From: Maricaulis sp.
Lineage (GTDB): Bacteria > Pseudomonadota > Alphaproteobacteria > Caulobacterales > Maricaulaceae
Assembly: GCA_002692855.1 (NCBI GenBank)
Contig: NZMJ01000084.1
Location: forward strand, 1 to 64,000
Direction of reading: 5' to 3'
DNA: 64,000 nucleotides
The translations under genes were made by a program, and so were the position numbers. The notes under the pieces were generated by a model. It searched no databases, was not told the origin of the DNA, and saw only the letters and a program-made list of their open reading frames with translations. Position 1 is the stretch's first letter, and each line of letters starts with the position of its first letter. Shown here one piece after another: positions 36,254-44,625 of the stretch.

Positions 36254-36652
36254 TCAGTCTTCGTTGCCATGACCGGCTGCGCCGGCTTCGTGGCCGTCAC
36301 CATGGCCCATGTCATCATGGCCCATGTTGTCGTGGCCCATGTTCCCATGACCATCGCCATGACCTTCGCCATGCTCCATGTCGTGATGGCCTTCACCATG
36401 CCCGTCGGCCTGCATCATGGCGTGGCAGGACTCGGCCAGGGCCTGGTCCTCTTCCGACATGCCATTCATGATCGTTTCGTGGTCTTCGCCCGCTTCGTGA
36501 CGCGCCATCATCCATTCGTGCATTTCCATGCAGGCCGTCCGCTCCGGCGTGTCGCTGGCAGCCGGCTGCATCTCTGCATGGTTATCGGCAAATGCCGAAC
36601 CCGCAGCGATCAGGAAGGTGGCGCTACCAAATGCGATAGTGAACTTGCTCAT
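36254..36652 (-). CDS. His/Met/Asp-rich periplasmic protein
   Basis: About 132 residues. A signal peptide (SKFTIAFGSATFLIAAGSAFAD) is followed by a helical pair-of-cysteines region (ERTACMEMHEWMMARHEAGE and ALAESCHAMMQADG). The C-terminal 45 residues are repeats of His with Met, Gly and Asp (GHGNMGHDNMGHDDMGHGDG). The nucleotide repeats are visible as tandem CCCATG blocks at about 36300-36400. Such tracts bind Cu(I)/Cu(II). The ATG at 36652 has GGAG 7 nt upstream. It resembles the metal-binding arm normally fused to CopB, here as a free protein. Confidence 0.8.
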   Translation of the reverse strand: MSKFTIAFGSATFLIAAGSAFADNHAEMQPAASDTPERTACMEMHEWMMARHEAGEDHETIMNGMSEEDQALAESCHAMMQADGHGEGHHDMEHGEGHGDGHGNMGHDNMGHDDMGHGDGHEAGAAGHGNED

Positions 36653-36680
36653 GTCAGTCTCCAGTGGGTTGAAAAAAAAA

Positions 36681-37451
36681 TCAGAACCAGACCCGCACGC
36701 CCGCCACAATGGCGGTTGATTCCGGATCGCCGCCCGCCGCGCGGGTATAGTCGGCGGTTTCGCCGAGCTGGCGCGTCCATTCCACCCCGACATAGGGCGC
36801 AAACTGCCTGACAATTTCATAACGCAGGCGTAGCCCGGCTTGAAGACTGGTGAGTCCCGCCCCGGTCTCCAGTGACGGAATGTCTTCAGCCGACCACGCC
36901 AGTTCGGCGCGCGGTTGAAGGATCAGTCTCTGGGTCAGCAGCAGCTCGTACTCGGCTTCAGCAATGCCGGTCAGCTCCCCGCGATCGGAGAGGTAGGCCC
37001 GCGAACTGAGCTCGAACCAGTAGGGCGCGAGCCCCTGAACGGCTGCGACAGCATGGGTGCGCTCGCTCCCCGAAGCAAAATCCTGAGCCAAGCCGGCTTG
37101 GACATCGAAATATGGAGAGATCGCACGCGACCACAGTGCTTCCACGCGCAACTCTTCGAAAGCACTTGCGTCGAAGCTGTAATCGGCTTCGCTTCGAAGC
37201 CACAAGCGGTTTAGCCGACCTCCGTACCAAGCGTTGATATCCCACAAACCCGCTTCCGATCCGTTGGCAGAGCGATACTCAAAGCGGTTCGCCATGAAAG
37301 AAAACTGGCGTTGTCCGCCGGTCTCGTGGCGCAACTCGTCCAGCGAGCGCTCCATCTCCTCAGGCGGATAGAATTGGTGCGCGTAATCCTGCGCGTGAGC
37401 AATGTTCGCGGTGGCGAGCACTGCAGCGGTGGCAAAAAGGGTCGCGCGCAT
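36681..37451 (-). CDS. copB: Copper-resistance outer-membrane protein CopB
   Basis: A 256-residue beta-barrel protein with a signal peptide ending IAHAQD. It matches CopB from the barrel start (QRQFSFMANRFEYRSANGSEAGLWDINAWYGG) to the aromatic end VRVWF. The usual Met/His-rich N-terminal arm is missing. It is thought to bind or sequester copper at the outer membrane together with CopA. The ATG overlaps the copA stop by 1 bp. A run of nine T (36672-36680 as A on the plus strand) directly follows the stop and may weaken transcription before the next gene. Confidence 0.93.
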   Translation of the reverse strand: MRATLFATAAVLATANIAHAQDYAHQFYPPEEMERSLDELRHETGGQRQFSFMANRFEYRSANGSEAGLWDINAWYGGRLNRLWLRSEADYSFDASAFEELRVEALWSRAISPYFDVQAGLAQDFASGSERTHAVAAVQGLAPYWFELSSRAYLSDRGELTGIAEAEYELLLTQRLILQPRAELAWSAEDIPSLETGAGLTSLQAGLRLRYEIVRQFAPYVGVEWTRQLGETADYTRAAGGDPESTAIVAGVRVWF

Positions 37452-39349
37452 CAGTGATCTCCGTGCTGCATGTGGTGACCGGAATGCGCAGGCGGAGCCT
37501 CGCCGGCTCGCACCGAAACCACCTGAAACATGCCCGCATGCATGTGGTAGAGCAGGTGGCAGTGGAAGGCCCAGTCGCCGAGATGCTCGGGCGTCACATC
37601 GACCGACAGCTTCTCGCCCGGCTTCACATTGATCGTGTGCTTGCGCGGCTTGTGGGACGATTCGCCGTTCACCACCTCGAAGAACATGCCGTGAAGATGG
37701 ATCGGGTGAACCATCATCGTGTCATTGACCATCGTCAGGCGCAGACGCTCGCCCTGAATGAACTCGATCGGCTCGACGACCTCGCTGAAACGGGTGCCGT
37801 CGAACGACCACATATAGCGTTCCATGTTGCTGGTCAGATGCACCTCGATCTCACGGGCCGGAGCGCGTTGATCCGGATTGGGGGCGAGGCTGCGAAGCTG
37901 GGAATAGGCCAGCGCCCGGTGCGGCACGTCCTCCAGGCCCGCACCCGGCTCATGCAGACGGCTGACCGGTTGCATGGCAACATTCGCCACGCCCGGACCT
38001 TGCGGATGGTTGTGCTCGGTCATGGTCTCGCCGCCGCCATGAGCCCCATGATCATGGGCTGCGGGCGCGGGCGATGGCGGCGCGCCATGCGCGCTGTGGT
38101 CCATGCCGGACATGGACCCATGTCCCATCGCCGCATGGGGATCAGCGGCAGGTTGAGCCCCATGCCCCATGGCTGCATGCGGGTCTGAAGCGGGCGCAGC
38201 CCCGTGATCCATTCCGCTCATCGAACCGTGGTCCATACCCATGTCGCGCATTGTCAGCGTCGGGCGCGGCCGCAGGGGCGGAACCGGCGCGGTCATGCCC
38301 ATGCGCGGGGCCAGCGTGCCGCGCACATAGCCGCTGCGGTCGATCGTCTCGCACATCAGCGTATAGGCCCGGTCCTCGCGGGGCTGGACCACCACGTCAT
38401 AGGTCTCGGCCACGCCGATCTGGAATTCGTCGGTCTCGACCGGCTGCACGTCCAGGCCATCGCACTGGACGACCGTCATCGGCAGACCTGGAATCCGGAC
38501 ATTGAAGAAGGTCATCGCCGAGGCGTTGATAAAGCGCAGGCGGACCCGCTCGCCGGGCTCGAACAGGCCGGTCCAGTTGTCCGCAGGACCATGCCCGTTC
38601 ATCAGGAAGTCGAGCGTGGCCGCCGTGACATCGGAGATGTCGGTCGGGCTCATGCGCATCTGACCCCACATCAAACGGTCGCGCAGCGCGGACATGAATC
38701 CGTTCTGCGAGGCGTCGCGGAAGAAGTCAGGCACGGTGCGCTGCTGGAAATTGTAGGTGTCGCTCGACGCCATCAGGCGCTGGAAGACGTGATGGGGTCC
38801 CTCGAACGTGTAGTCCGACAGCACGATCACATATTCGCGGTCATAGCCGACCGGATCGGTGCCACGCGGTTCGATCACGATGGGGCCGTAATGACCCATC
38901 TGCTCCTGCAGGCCGGAATGGGAATGATACCAGTAAGTCCCCGCCTGCGTGACAGGGAAGCGGTAGGTGAAGGTCTGACCTGGACGGATACCGGGGAACG
39001 TCACGCCCGGCACGCCGTCCATCTCGTTCGGCAACAGGATGCCGTGCCAGTGGATTGATGTGTCGGTATCGAGCGTGTTGTGGACCCGGAGGGTGATGTC
39101 TTCCCCTTCCCGCCACCGCAGCAGCGGGGCCGGCACCTGCCCATTCACCGTGATCGCCGGCCCGACCCGGCCGTCAATGGCCAGCTGTGACCGGCCGATT
39201 GTAAGGTCGAACTCGGTTCCTGACAGCGGTCGCAAACCTGCCAGATTGGCAGCCGGACCCGACTGGGCCCACGCGGGGATCAGGGACGATGCGGCCAAAG
39301 CGCCGCCGGTGGAGGCCGTGGCCTGCAAGAATGTCCGTCTGGAAAACAT
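37451..39349 (-). CDS. copA: Multicopper oxidase CopA, Tat-exported
   Basis: About 632 residues. The twin-arginine leader SRRTFLQ is followed by a hydrophobic stretch to PAWAQS. Copper ligand motifs are all present: HWHG, HSHSG, VHPIHLHG and the C-terminal HCHLLYHMHAGM. A Met/His/Asp-rich insertion (about residues 335-420, repeats of DHGSMSGMDH and PHAAMGHG) is typical of the CopA/PcoA type and binds Cu(I). It oxidises cuprous ions in the periplasm. An in-frame TTG precedes the ATG at 39349. The 109-bp gap to the sigma factor gene carries a possible ECF promoter. Confidence 0.96.
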   Translation of the reverse strand: MFSRRTFLQATASTGGALAASSLIPAWAQSGPAANLAGLRPLSGTEFDLTIGRSQLAIDGRVGPAITVNGQVPAPLLRWREGEDITLRVHNTLDTDTSIHWHGILLPNEMDGVPGVTFPGIRPGQTFTYRFPVTQAGTYWYHSHSGLQEQMGHYGPIVIEPRGTDPVGYDREYVIVLSDYTFEGPHHVFQRLMASSDTYNFQQRTVPDFFRDASQNGFMSALRDRLMWGQMRMSPTDISDVTAATLDFLMNGHGPADNWTGLFEPGERVRLRFINASAMTFFNVRIPGLPMTVVQCDGLDVQPVETDEFQIGVAETYDVVVQPREDRAYTLMCETIDRSGYVRGTLAPRMGMTAPVPPLRPRPTLTMRDMGMDHGSMSGMDHGAAPASDPHAAMGHGAQPAADPHAAMGHGSMSGMDHSAHGAPPSPAPAAHDHGAHGGGETMTEHNHPQGPGVANVAMQPVSRLHEPGAGLEDVPHRALAYSQLRSLAPNPDQRAPAREIEVHLTSNMERYMWSFDGTRFSEVVEPIEFIQGERLRLTMVNDTMMVHPIHLHGMFFEVVNGESSHKPRKHTINVKPGEKLSVDVTPEHLGDWAFHCHLLYHMHAGMFQVVSVRAGEAPPAHSGHHMQHGDH

Positions 39350-39442
39350 CAACTCTCTCTCATCAAACAGGTTGGGACTGCACCCGGCCGCGGGAGCGGA
39401 ACAGGGGGGGGTGCTTTCGCCGCCAGTGCAGCCCCTTCACGA

Positions 39443-39467
39443 TACGGGAAAAGGCGCGTCATCCCTC
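39443..39467 (-). promoter_or_regulatory. Candidate ECF-sigma promoter upstream of copA
   Basis: On the minus strand GAGGG (39467-39463), 16 nt, then CGTA (39446-39443). The same GAGGG-N16-CGTA layout occurs at 42060-42084 before the sensor/sigma module. The -35-like part overlaps the end of the sigma factor gene. The copA ATG is 94 nt downstream of the -10-like part. The consensus of this sigma factor is unknown, so the call rests on the pair alone. Confidence 0.4.
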
Positions 39468-40016
39468 AAGCAGCAATCCGGTTTTGTCCGCAACTTTCCT
39501 TCGCGCTCGGTATATCCGCATTTCGACCGCCTTGGCGCTGATCTTCATGACCTCGGAAATCTCGGCTTGTGACAATCCTTCGATCGCAAACAGCAAAAGC
39601 GGTGTCCGCAACGTCTCGGGAAGGCTCTGTATCGCATGCTCGACCTCTGCCAGCACGCCGCGATCAGAGACCTCTCGCTCCGGCGAAGGAGCGTCGGATG
39701 CACGCTCCTCGAGCGCGGGGTCACCTGAAATCCATTGCAGCGCGACGCGCCTGCGTATCCGGTCGCGCCCCTTGTTGCGGGCGATCTGGAACAACCAGGC
39801 CAGAAAGGGTCGTGCAGGGTCATAGCGGTGCAGGTTCCGGTGCAGGGCGACAAAGGTTTCCTGTGTGGCATCTTCCGCGTCCCCGGCGTCGGTCAGCATG
39901 CGTCCCAGGAATCGGGACACGGAGGGTCCGTGACGCTGCATCAGGAAATTGAAGGCCTGGTCGTCTCCCCCTCCTGCGCGGGCAACCAGCGCGGCGTCGG
40001 ATTCCTCGGACAACAT
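39459..40016 (-). CDS. ECF sigma factor, CnrH-like
   Basis: About 185 residues. Region 2 is clear (QRHGPSVSRFLGRMLTDAGDAEDATQETFVALHRNLHRYDPARPFLAWLFQIARNKGRD), and region 4 ends SQAEISEVMKISAKAVEMRIYRARRKV. It directs RNA polymerase to a small regulon. The ATG at 40016 begins 10 nt after the CnrX-like stop, and a TTG at 40043 is an alternative. The gene order anti-sigma, sensor, sigma matches cnrY-cnrX-cnrH of Cupriavidus metallidurans, where the regulated system is cobalt/nickel efflux; here the downstream genes are for copper. Confidence 0.9.
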   Translation of the reverse strand: MLSEESDAALVARAGGGDDQAFNFLMQRHGPSVSRFLGRMLTDAGDAEDATQETFVALHRNLHRYDPARPFLAWLFQIARNKGRDRIRRRVALQWISGDPALEERASDAPSPEREVSDRGVLAEVEHAIQSLPETLRTPLLLFAIEGLSQAEISEVMKISAKAVEMRIYRARRKVADKTGLLLEG

Positions 40017-40026
40017 CGCGCAACCG

Positions 40027-40461
40027 TCAGTGCGCGTCGTCAAGCGCTTGGGTCAATCGCGCATCGAATTGTTCTCGCTGCTCGGGCGTCAGGACGTCAC
40101 GCATTGCAACAATGTGGTTCAGCGTCTCGATCTGAAGCTGGCCCATTGCATCGTGAAAGGCGTGTGCCTGTGCCTCCACCTCCGAAGTGATCTGACCCCG
40201 GTCCAGCAGGGCAATCCCCATCGCCTGGCGCGCCTGCGCCATATCCGCCTCGATCACCATCCGGCGCCGGGCGAAATCAGCCTCCAGCACTTCGATCCGG
40301 TCTTCCTGTGCGGCGCTCAACTCAAGGTCATGATGCACGAACTGGTGCAGACTTCCGTTCGGCACTGGCTCGTTTCCAGCCAGGGCAAACCCCGCCCATA
40401 CGCCACCGAGTCCGCCGATCACGCCCAGCACGAAGGCGACAATTCCCGCGCGCCAGGTCAT
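40027..40461 (-). CDS. CnrX-like periplasmic heavy-metal sensor
   Basis: A 144-residue protein with one N-terminal membrane anchor (AGIVAFVLGVIGGLGGVWAGFALA) and a helical periplasmic domain. H39, H43, E60, H116 and M120 correspond one for one to the CnrX metal ligands H42, H46, E63, H119 and M123, each shifted by exactly three positions. The local motifs are HQFVH, VLEAD and HIVAM. This strongly suggests a metal-sensing site of CnrX type. Its ATG overlaps the CnrY-like stop (ATGA). Confidence 0.9.
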   Translation of the reverse strand: MTWRAGIVAFVLGVIGGLGGVWAGFALAGNEPVPNGSLHQFVHHDLELSAAQEDRIEVLEADFARRRMVIEADMAQARQAMGIALLDRGQITSEVEAQAHAFHDAMGQLQIETLNHIVAMRDVLTPEQREQFDARLTQALDDAH

Positions 40462-40775
40462 GTATCGCCTCCCGGGGCTTCGGTCATCGCCGCGAGCGAG
40501 TAGGGTGAGCGAACCGAGAACACATCAAGTTCGTTCGCAGCCGGCCTCGGTTGCTGGGTCACGGCCACCAGCCCGCCAACGACCAGGGCAAGCGCTGCGG
40601 GAGCGACGCGCATGGTCACGCTGGCACCGTCCATCCCCCCTGAAAGCAGGAGGGCCGGCGCCCGGGTGGTCTGGTCGAGGCGGGCATGGACGCGCGCGCG
40701 CAATCGCGTGTCATCTGCGCTGACCGGAATGTCCCGCAACCGGGTCAGTGCTTCATCGACAGTTTTCAGGGGCAT
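40458..40775 (-). CDS. Single-span anti-sigma factor, CnrY-like
   Basis: About 105 residues: a cytoplasmic N-terminal part of about 50 residues (MPLKTVDEALTRLRDIPVSADDTR and onward), one membrane helix (MRVAPAALALVVGGLVAV), and a short periplasmic tail. Sequence alone does not name it. Its size, topology and position directly before a CnrX-like sensor and an ECF sigma match CnrY, which holds the sigma factor at the membrane until metal binds CnrX. The ATG at 40775 follows GAGGACTGCC, 8 nt after the preceding stop. Confidence 0.65.
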   Translation of the reverse strand: MPLKTVDEALTRLRDIPVSADDTRLRARVHARLDQTTRAPALLLSGGMDGASVTMRVAPAALALVVGGLVAVTQQPRPAANELDVFSVRSPYSLAAMTEAPGGDT

Positions 40776-40783
40776 GGCAGTCC

Positions 40784-41227
40784 TCAAGAAGTATGCAGAT
40801 GGCGAATCCGCCAACCATCGCCGGTCCGGGTCAAGATCGCGGTTCCGCTCGCATCGCGTTCGCGGTCTTCGCCGTGCACCGAATACTCCATCCGGATGGT
40901 GAAGGTCGCGGTCGCGGTGTCACCGTCGACATGGATTGCGTAGTCGCGCCAGTCGTACACCGCGATATCGAACCCGTCCGCCGCAAACTCCGGCGCCAGG
41001 TGATGGTCACGATAGTCCGCCCAGCCGATATTGCGGCCTGACCCTTCGAAGATGGTGAACTCGGTACCCTCGGACAAAACCCGGGTTTCAGCTGCCGCAA
41101 CATCCTCGGCTGCCAGCGCTGCCGAATACGCTTCCAGAACGGCCTCCACATCACCGGTATCGTCTGCGATCGCCGCACCGGACAGGACGAGGCTGCCGAT
41201 CAGGGGCAAGAGCAAGATTTTCATCAT
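40784..41227 (-). CDS. Exported NTF2/SnoaL-like protein
   Basis: About 147 residues with a signal peptide (MMKILLLPLIGSLVLSGAAIADD). The mature part reads as a cone-shaped NTF2/SnoaL/DUF4440 fold: VEAVLEAYSAALAAEDVAAAETRVLSEGTEF at the start, later TATATFTIRMEYSVHG and GTAILTRTGDGWRIRHLHTS at the end. No catalytic set is recognisable. The ATG at 41227 has AAGGA close upstream. Conserved in copper clusters of this kind by position, but its function there is unknown. Confidence 0.8.
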   Translation of the reverse strand: MMKILLLPLIGSLVLSGAAIADDTGDVEAVLEAYSAALAAEDVAAAETRVLSEGTEFTIFEGSGRNIGWADYRDHHLAPEFAADGFDIAVYDWRDYAIHVDGDTATATFTIRMEYSVHGEDRERDASGTAILTRTGDGWRIRHLHTS

Positions 41228-41238
41228 GTGGTCCTTTC

Positions 41239-42045
41239 TCATGAACCGTTGAACAGGTGCATCAGCCCGCCATGGGCCAGCGCACCGCCGAGAAATCCAT
41301 TCACCGAAACCGCGATTGCGGCCGCAAACAGGACTACGTTCAGCGTCAGTGCCGAAGCTGTGCCTGGCTGACGCCTGTGCCACTCGGCAATTCCGGCCAG
41401 GGCCAACAATCCGGCCATCAACCCGGTGCCGAGCCAACGGTGGATGGACATCACGCCATCCTCGCCCGTCGCGACCGGTCCGGCATGCGCCCAGCCCAGG
41501 AGACCCGCAGCGAGACCGCCCAACGCTCCGGTCCAGATCAGGAAGCGCACGGTTTGGGCCAGTCCCGGCCGATCTGTTGCCAACACCATGATCTGTGCCA
41601 ACGCCGCAGCCAGGATCAGGGCGATCGGGAAATGCACCGCGAGAGGGTGAAGCACTCCCGTATTGGCTATGGTTTGCTCCAATTCGGTCTGCGGACCGTG
41701 ATCGCCCCAGTGGCTGTGGCCACCCGGGCTTTCCCCATCGCCGTGATGATCCGTTGTCTCTGCGTCGCCGTGATGATCTGCAGCGTCTGCAGCCTGGTGA
41801 TGACCGGCCTCGGATTGGGGGCCGTGGGCATGGTCATCGACCGGGTCTGCAGGCGCCGGATCCGGATGATCGTGCGGCGGCGCGTCGGGAGCGTCATGGT
41901 GATCGGCCACAGGCGCCGGTGGCGGAGTGTCGACCGTGGAGGGTGGATGGGCAGACGCATCCGCCCACACGCCCAGCGAAAGTCCGGCCGCAGCCAGACA
42001 CACCAACATAAAACGCGACATCAGACACCCACCCGGTTTCACCAT
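41239..42045 (-). CDS. His/Asp-rich exported membrane protein with DUF2231-type domain
   Basis: About 268 residues. A leader (MLVCLAAAGLSLGVWADASA) is followed by a periplasmic His/Asp/Pro tract of about 80 residues (HHDAPDAPPHDHPDPAPADP and similar). Four membrane helices follow, of DUF2231 type (LHPLAVHFPIALILAAALAQIMVLA with conserved His, then IWTGALGGLAAGLLGWAHAG). It is probably a copper-binding membrane protein, perhaps of the electron-transfer DUF2231 group. The start at 42045 is supported by AGGAGG; an ATG at 42021 would fit better if the nearby ECF promoter is real. Confidence 0.75.
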   Translation of the reverse strand: MVKPGGCLMSRFMLVCLAAAGLSLGVWADASAHPPSTVDTPPPAPVADHHDAPDAPPHDHPDPAPADPVDDHAHGPQSEAGHHQAADAADHHGDAETTDHHGDGESPGGHSHWGDHGPQTELEQTIANTGVLHPLAVHFPIALILAAALAQIMVLATDRPGLAQTVRFLIWTGALGGLAAGLLGWAHAGPVATGEDGVMSIHRWLGTGLMAGLLALAGIAEWHRRQPGTASALTLNVVLFAAAIAVSVNGFLGGALAHGGLMHLFNGS

Positions 42046-42059
42046 CCCTGACCCCCTCC

Positions 42060-42084
42060 TACGCAGGGCAAGGCACAACCCCTC
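42060..42084 (-). promoter_or_regulatory. Candidate ECF-sigma promoter upstream of the sensor module
   Basis: On the minus strand GAGGG (42084-42080), 16 nt, then CGTA (42063-42060), directly after the ATPase stop. It is the counterpart of the site before copA. If used, it would put the module containing the sigma factor under its own control. A start site here would leave a very short leader for the ATG at 42045, favouring the ATG at 42021. Confidence 0.35.
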
Positions 42085-42093
42085 TGCAGTTCA

Positions 42094-44538
42094 TCAACCA
42101 AGCCTCGCACTTGAGTGAAGATTCACCCCGCGCAGCCGCAATGCATTCGCCACGACCGACACCGAAGACGCACTCATGGCGAAGGCGGCGAACATCGGGC
42201 TGATCAGGACGCCGAACACCGGGAACAGCACGCCGGCTGCAATCGGTACGCCCGCCGTATTGTAGATCATCGCAAAGAACAGGTTCTGCCGGATATTGCG
42301 CATGGTCGCGGCGGCCAGGCGACGCGCCCGCACGATACCGTCAAGATTACCCTTCACGAGCGTTATACCGGCGCTCTCGATCGCCACATCGGCCCCGGTG
42401 CCCATGGCGATCCCCACATCGGCCTGGGCCAGTGCAGGCGCATCGTTGACGCCGTCTCCCGCCATGGCGACCTTGCGGCCCTCGGCCTGGAGGTCCCTGA
42501 CGATGCGGGCCTTGTCGGCAGGCAGGACATCGGCCCGGATCTCGTCGATGCCGAGACGCTTGCCGATCGCCCGTGCGGTCCGCTCATTGTCGCCCGTTGC
42601 CATAATGATCCGGAAGCCGAGCGCGTGAAGCGCCTTCAAGGCGGCCGGCGTGCTCTCCTTTACAGGATCCGCAACACTGACCAGTCCGGCGACCTCGTCA
42701 TCGACAACGACAAACATGACAGTCTCGCCCTCGTCCCGGCGGCGATTGGCCCGGTTGGACACGTTCGCGCCCGTAGTGCCCAGCTCCGACAGCAAGGCCC
42801 GGTTCCCAAGGGCTACCGTTCGGCCATCGACATTTCCACGCACGCCCTTGCCGGTGATCGCGACGAAGTTCTCGGCCCGGGTCAGGTTCAACTTCCTCTC
42901 CTCGGCACCTCGCACGATCGCCTCGGCGAGCGGATGCTCGGACCCGCGTTCGAGCGATGCGGCAAGCCGGAGCACCTCATTTTCCTCGTGACCGGTCTCG
43001 GGCAGGACAGCGACGAGTTTCGGCCGGCCCTCCGTCAGCGTACCCGTCTTGTCGACGATCAGCGTATCGACCGCCTCGAAGCGCTCGAGGGCTTCGGCAT
43101 TCTTGATCAGCACGCCCGCCTGGGCGCCTCGCCCTGTGGCCGTCATGATCGACATCGGGGTCGCCAGACCGAGCGCACACGGACACGCGATGATCAGGAC
43201 ACTCACCGCCGAGACAAGCGCATAGGACAGGGCGGGTTCGGGACCCCAGATTGCCCAGGCAAGAAAGGACGCGAACGCAACACCGATCACGGCCGGAACG
43301 AACAGGCCGGACACCCGGTCCGCATATTTCTGGATCGGCGCGCGGCTGCGCTGCGCATTGGCGACCATCTCGACGATCTGGCTGAGGACTGTCTCGCTGC
43401 CGACGCGCGCGGCTTCGATAACCAGCGAGCCCGTGCCGTTGATCGTCGCGCCGGTCACCGTATCTCCCGGCGTTTTCTCGACCGGGACGGCCTCGCCCGT
43501 GATCATGCTTTCGTCGATCGACGACCGTCCCTCGATGACAACGCCGTCGACCGGAACCTTGTCGCCGGGACGCACCCGGAGGTGGTCTCCGACCTGGACA
43601 TCATCCAGCGCAATCTCCTCCTCCGACCCGTCGGGACGGATGACAGTCGCCGTCTTGGCGGCCAGGTCGAGCAGCGCGCGGATGGCTTTTCCGGTGCCTT
43701 CACGGGCACGCAGCTCCATCACCTGACCGAGCAGCACAAGGGTGACAATCACGGCAGCGGCCTCGAAATAAACGCCGACATGACCGCCATGCCCTCTGAA
43801 GCCATCAGGGAAAATCCCGGGGAAGAGGACGGCAACCACGCTGAACGTCCAGGCGGCGATGACGCCCATCGCAATCAGGCTGAACATGTTGAGATTGAGC
43901 GTGCGGAAGGAATTCCAGCCCCGCACCAGGAAGGGCCACCCGCTCCACAGGACGACGGGCGTGCCCAGGGCCAGTTCGATCCATTGTGTCGCCCGCTCTC
44001 CGAAGATGTCGCGGACGGCAAGCCCGAACATCGGCCCCATCGTCAGGACCAGAAGCGGAACGGACAGCGCGGCACCGAACCAGAATCGGCGGGTGAAATC
44101 GACCAGCTCGGGATTGGGCCCTTCGACCGTCATGGTCGCGGATTCCAGCTCCAGCCCCATGCCGCACAACGGGCATGAACCGGGTTCCGGCTGGCGGACT
44201 TCGGGGTGCATCGGGCAGGTGTAGACCGCGCCGGACCAGTCGGACGGAACAGTGTCGAATTTCCCGCCGTTCACGGGCGGAAGAACCGTCCCATGTGACT
44301 TGCAGTGGGTGTGGTCGTGTCCCGTATCCTTCGGCTGCAGAAAAGAGTCCGGGTTGGCGGCAAACCGGTCATGACAGCCTTGCGAGCAGAAATAGTAGGT
44401 TGCTCCGGCATGGATGATGTGACGCGTATCCGGTCCTGGCGTGATCGTCATGCCGCAGACCGGATCGATCACCGCCTCCACAGAGGCTTTTTGTGCTCCG
44501 TGACCGCAGCACGCCTTCTTTTCGGGGTTCGTATTCAT
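42094..44538 (-). CDS. Copper-translocating P1B-type ATPase with YHS domain
   Basis: An 814-residue P-type ATPase. The N-terminus carries a cysteine/His-rich head, a YHS domain (about 24-67; [11 protein letters not shown] then [12 protein letters not shown]), and a heavy-metal-binding YTCPMHPEV...CPLCGMGLE segment (about 105-132). Then come eight membrane helices, the CPC ion site in IIACPCALG, the phosphorylation loop [13 protein letters not shown], and GDGVND. It pumps Cu+ (or Ag+) out of the cytoplasm using ATP. No classical HMA (GxTCxxC) domain is present. The ATG follows AAGGAG. Expression should be switched by CueR from the promoter at 44585-44615. Confidence 0.95.
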   Translation of the reverse strand: MNTNPEKKACCGHGAQKASVEAVIDPVCGMTITPGPDTRHIIHAGATYYFCSQGCHDRFAANPDSFLQPKDTGHDHTHCKSHGTVLPPVNGGKFDTVPSDWSGAVYTCPMHPEVRQPEPGSCPLCGMGLELESATMTVEGPNPELVDFTRRFWFGAALSVPLLVLTMGPMFGLAVRDIFGERATQWIELALGTPVVLWSGWPFLVRGWNSFRTLNLNMFSLIAMGVIAAWTFSVVAVLFPGIFPDGFRGHGGHVGVYFEAAAVIVTLVLLGQVMELRAREGTGKAIRALLDLAAKTATVIRPDGSEEEIALDDVQVGDHLRVRPGDKVPVDGVVIEGRSSIDESMITGEAVPVEKTPGDTVTGATINGTGSLVIEAARVGSETVLSQIVEMVANAQRSRAPIQKYADRVSGLFVPAVIGVAFASFLAWAIWGPEPALSYALVSAVSVLIIACPCALGLATPMSIMTATGRGAQAGVLIKNAEALERFEAVDTLIVDKTGTLTEGRPKLVAVLPETGHEENEVLRLAASLERGSEHPLAEAIVRGAEERKLNLTRAENFVAITGKGVRGNVDGRTVALGNRALLSELGTTGANVSNRANRRRDEGETVMFVVVDDEVAGLVSVADPVKESTPAALKALHALGFRIIMATGDNERTARAIGKRLGIDEIRADVLPADKARIVRDLQAEGRKVAMAGDGVNDAPALAQADVGIAMGTGADVAIESAGITLVKGNLDGIVRARRLAAATMRNIRQNLFFAMIYNTAGVPIAAGVLFPVFGVLISPMFAAFAMSASSVSVVANALRLRGVNLHSSARLG

Positions 44539-44584
44539 CTCAGACTTCTCCTTCTTCCGGAGCCTTTGCCCCTGACGGAAAGCT

Positions 44585-44615
44585 GGCGTAAGGGTTCCAG
44601 TTGGTGGAAGGTCAA
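44585..44615 (-). promoter_or_regulatory. CueR-controlled promoter of the copper ATPase
   Basis: On the minus strand the -35 TTGACC (44615-44610) is followed by an elongated 19-bp spacer and a -10 at TACGCC (44590-44585). The spacer holds the dyad TTCCA-CCAAC-TGGAA. The long spacer and TTCC/GGAA dyad are hallmarks of MerR/CueR promoters and align closely with the Escherichia coli copA promoter. The -10 is weak, as expected for a promoter that needs CueR distortion. Confidence 0.8.
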
Positions 44616-44625
44616 GCGAGAAATT

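Noticed and set aside
36672-36680. Nine-T run after copB as an intrinsic terminator
   Set aside because: No GC stem ends at the T-run; the nearest stem (CCGCCA-TTG-TGGCGG) lies about 20 nt upstream within the coding sequence.
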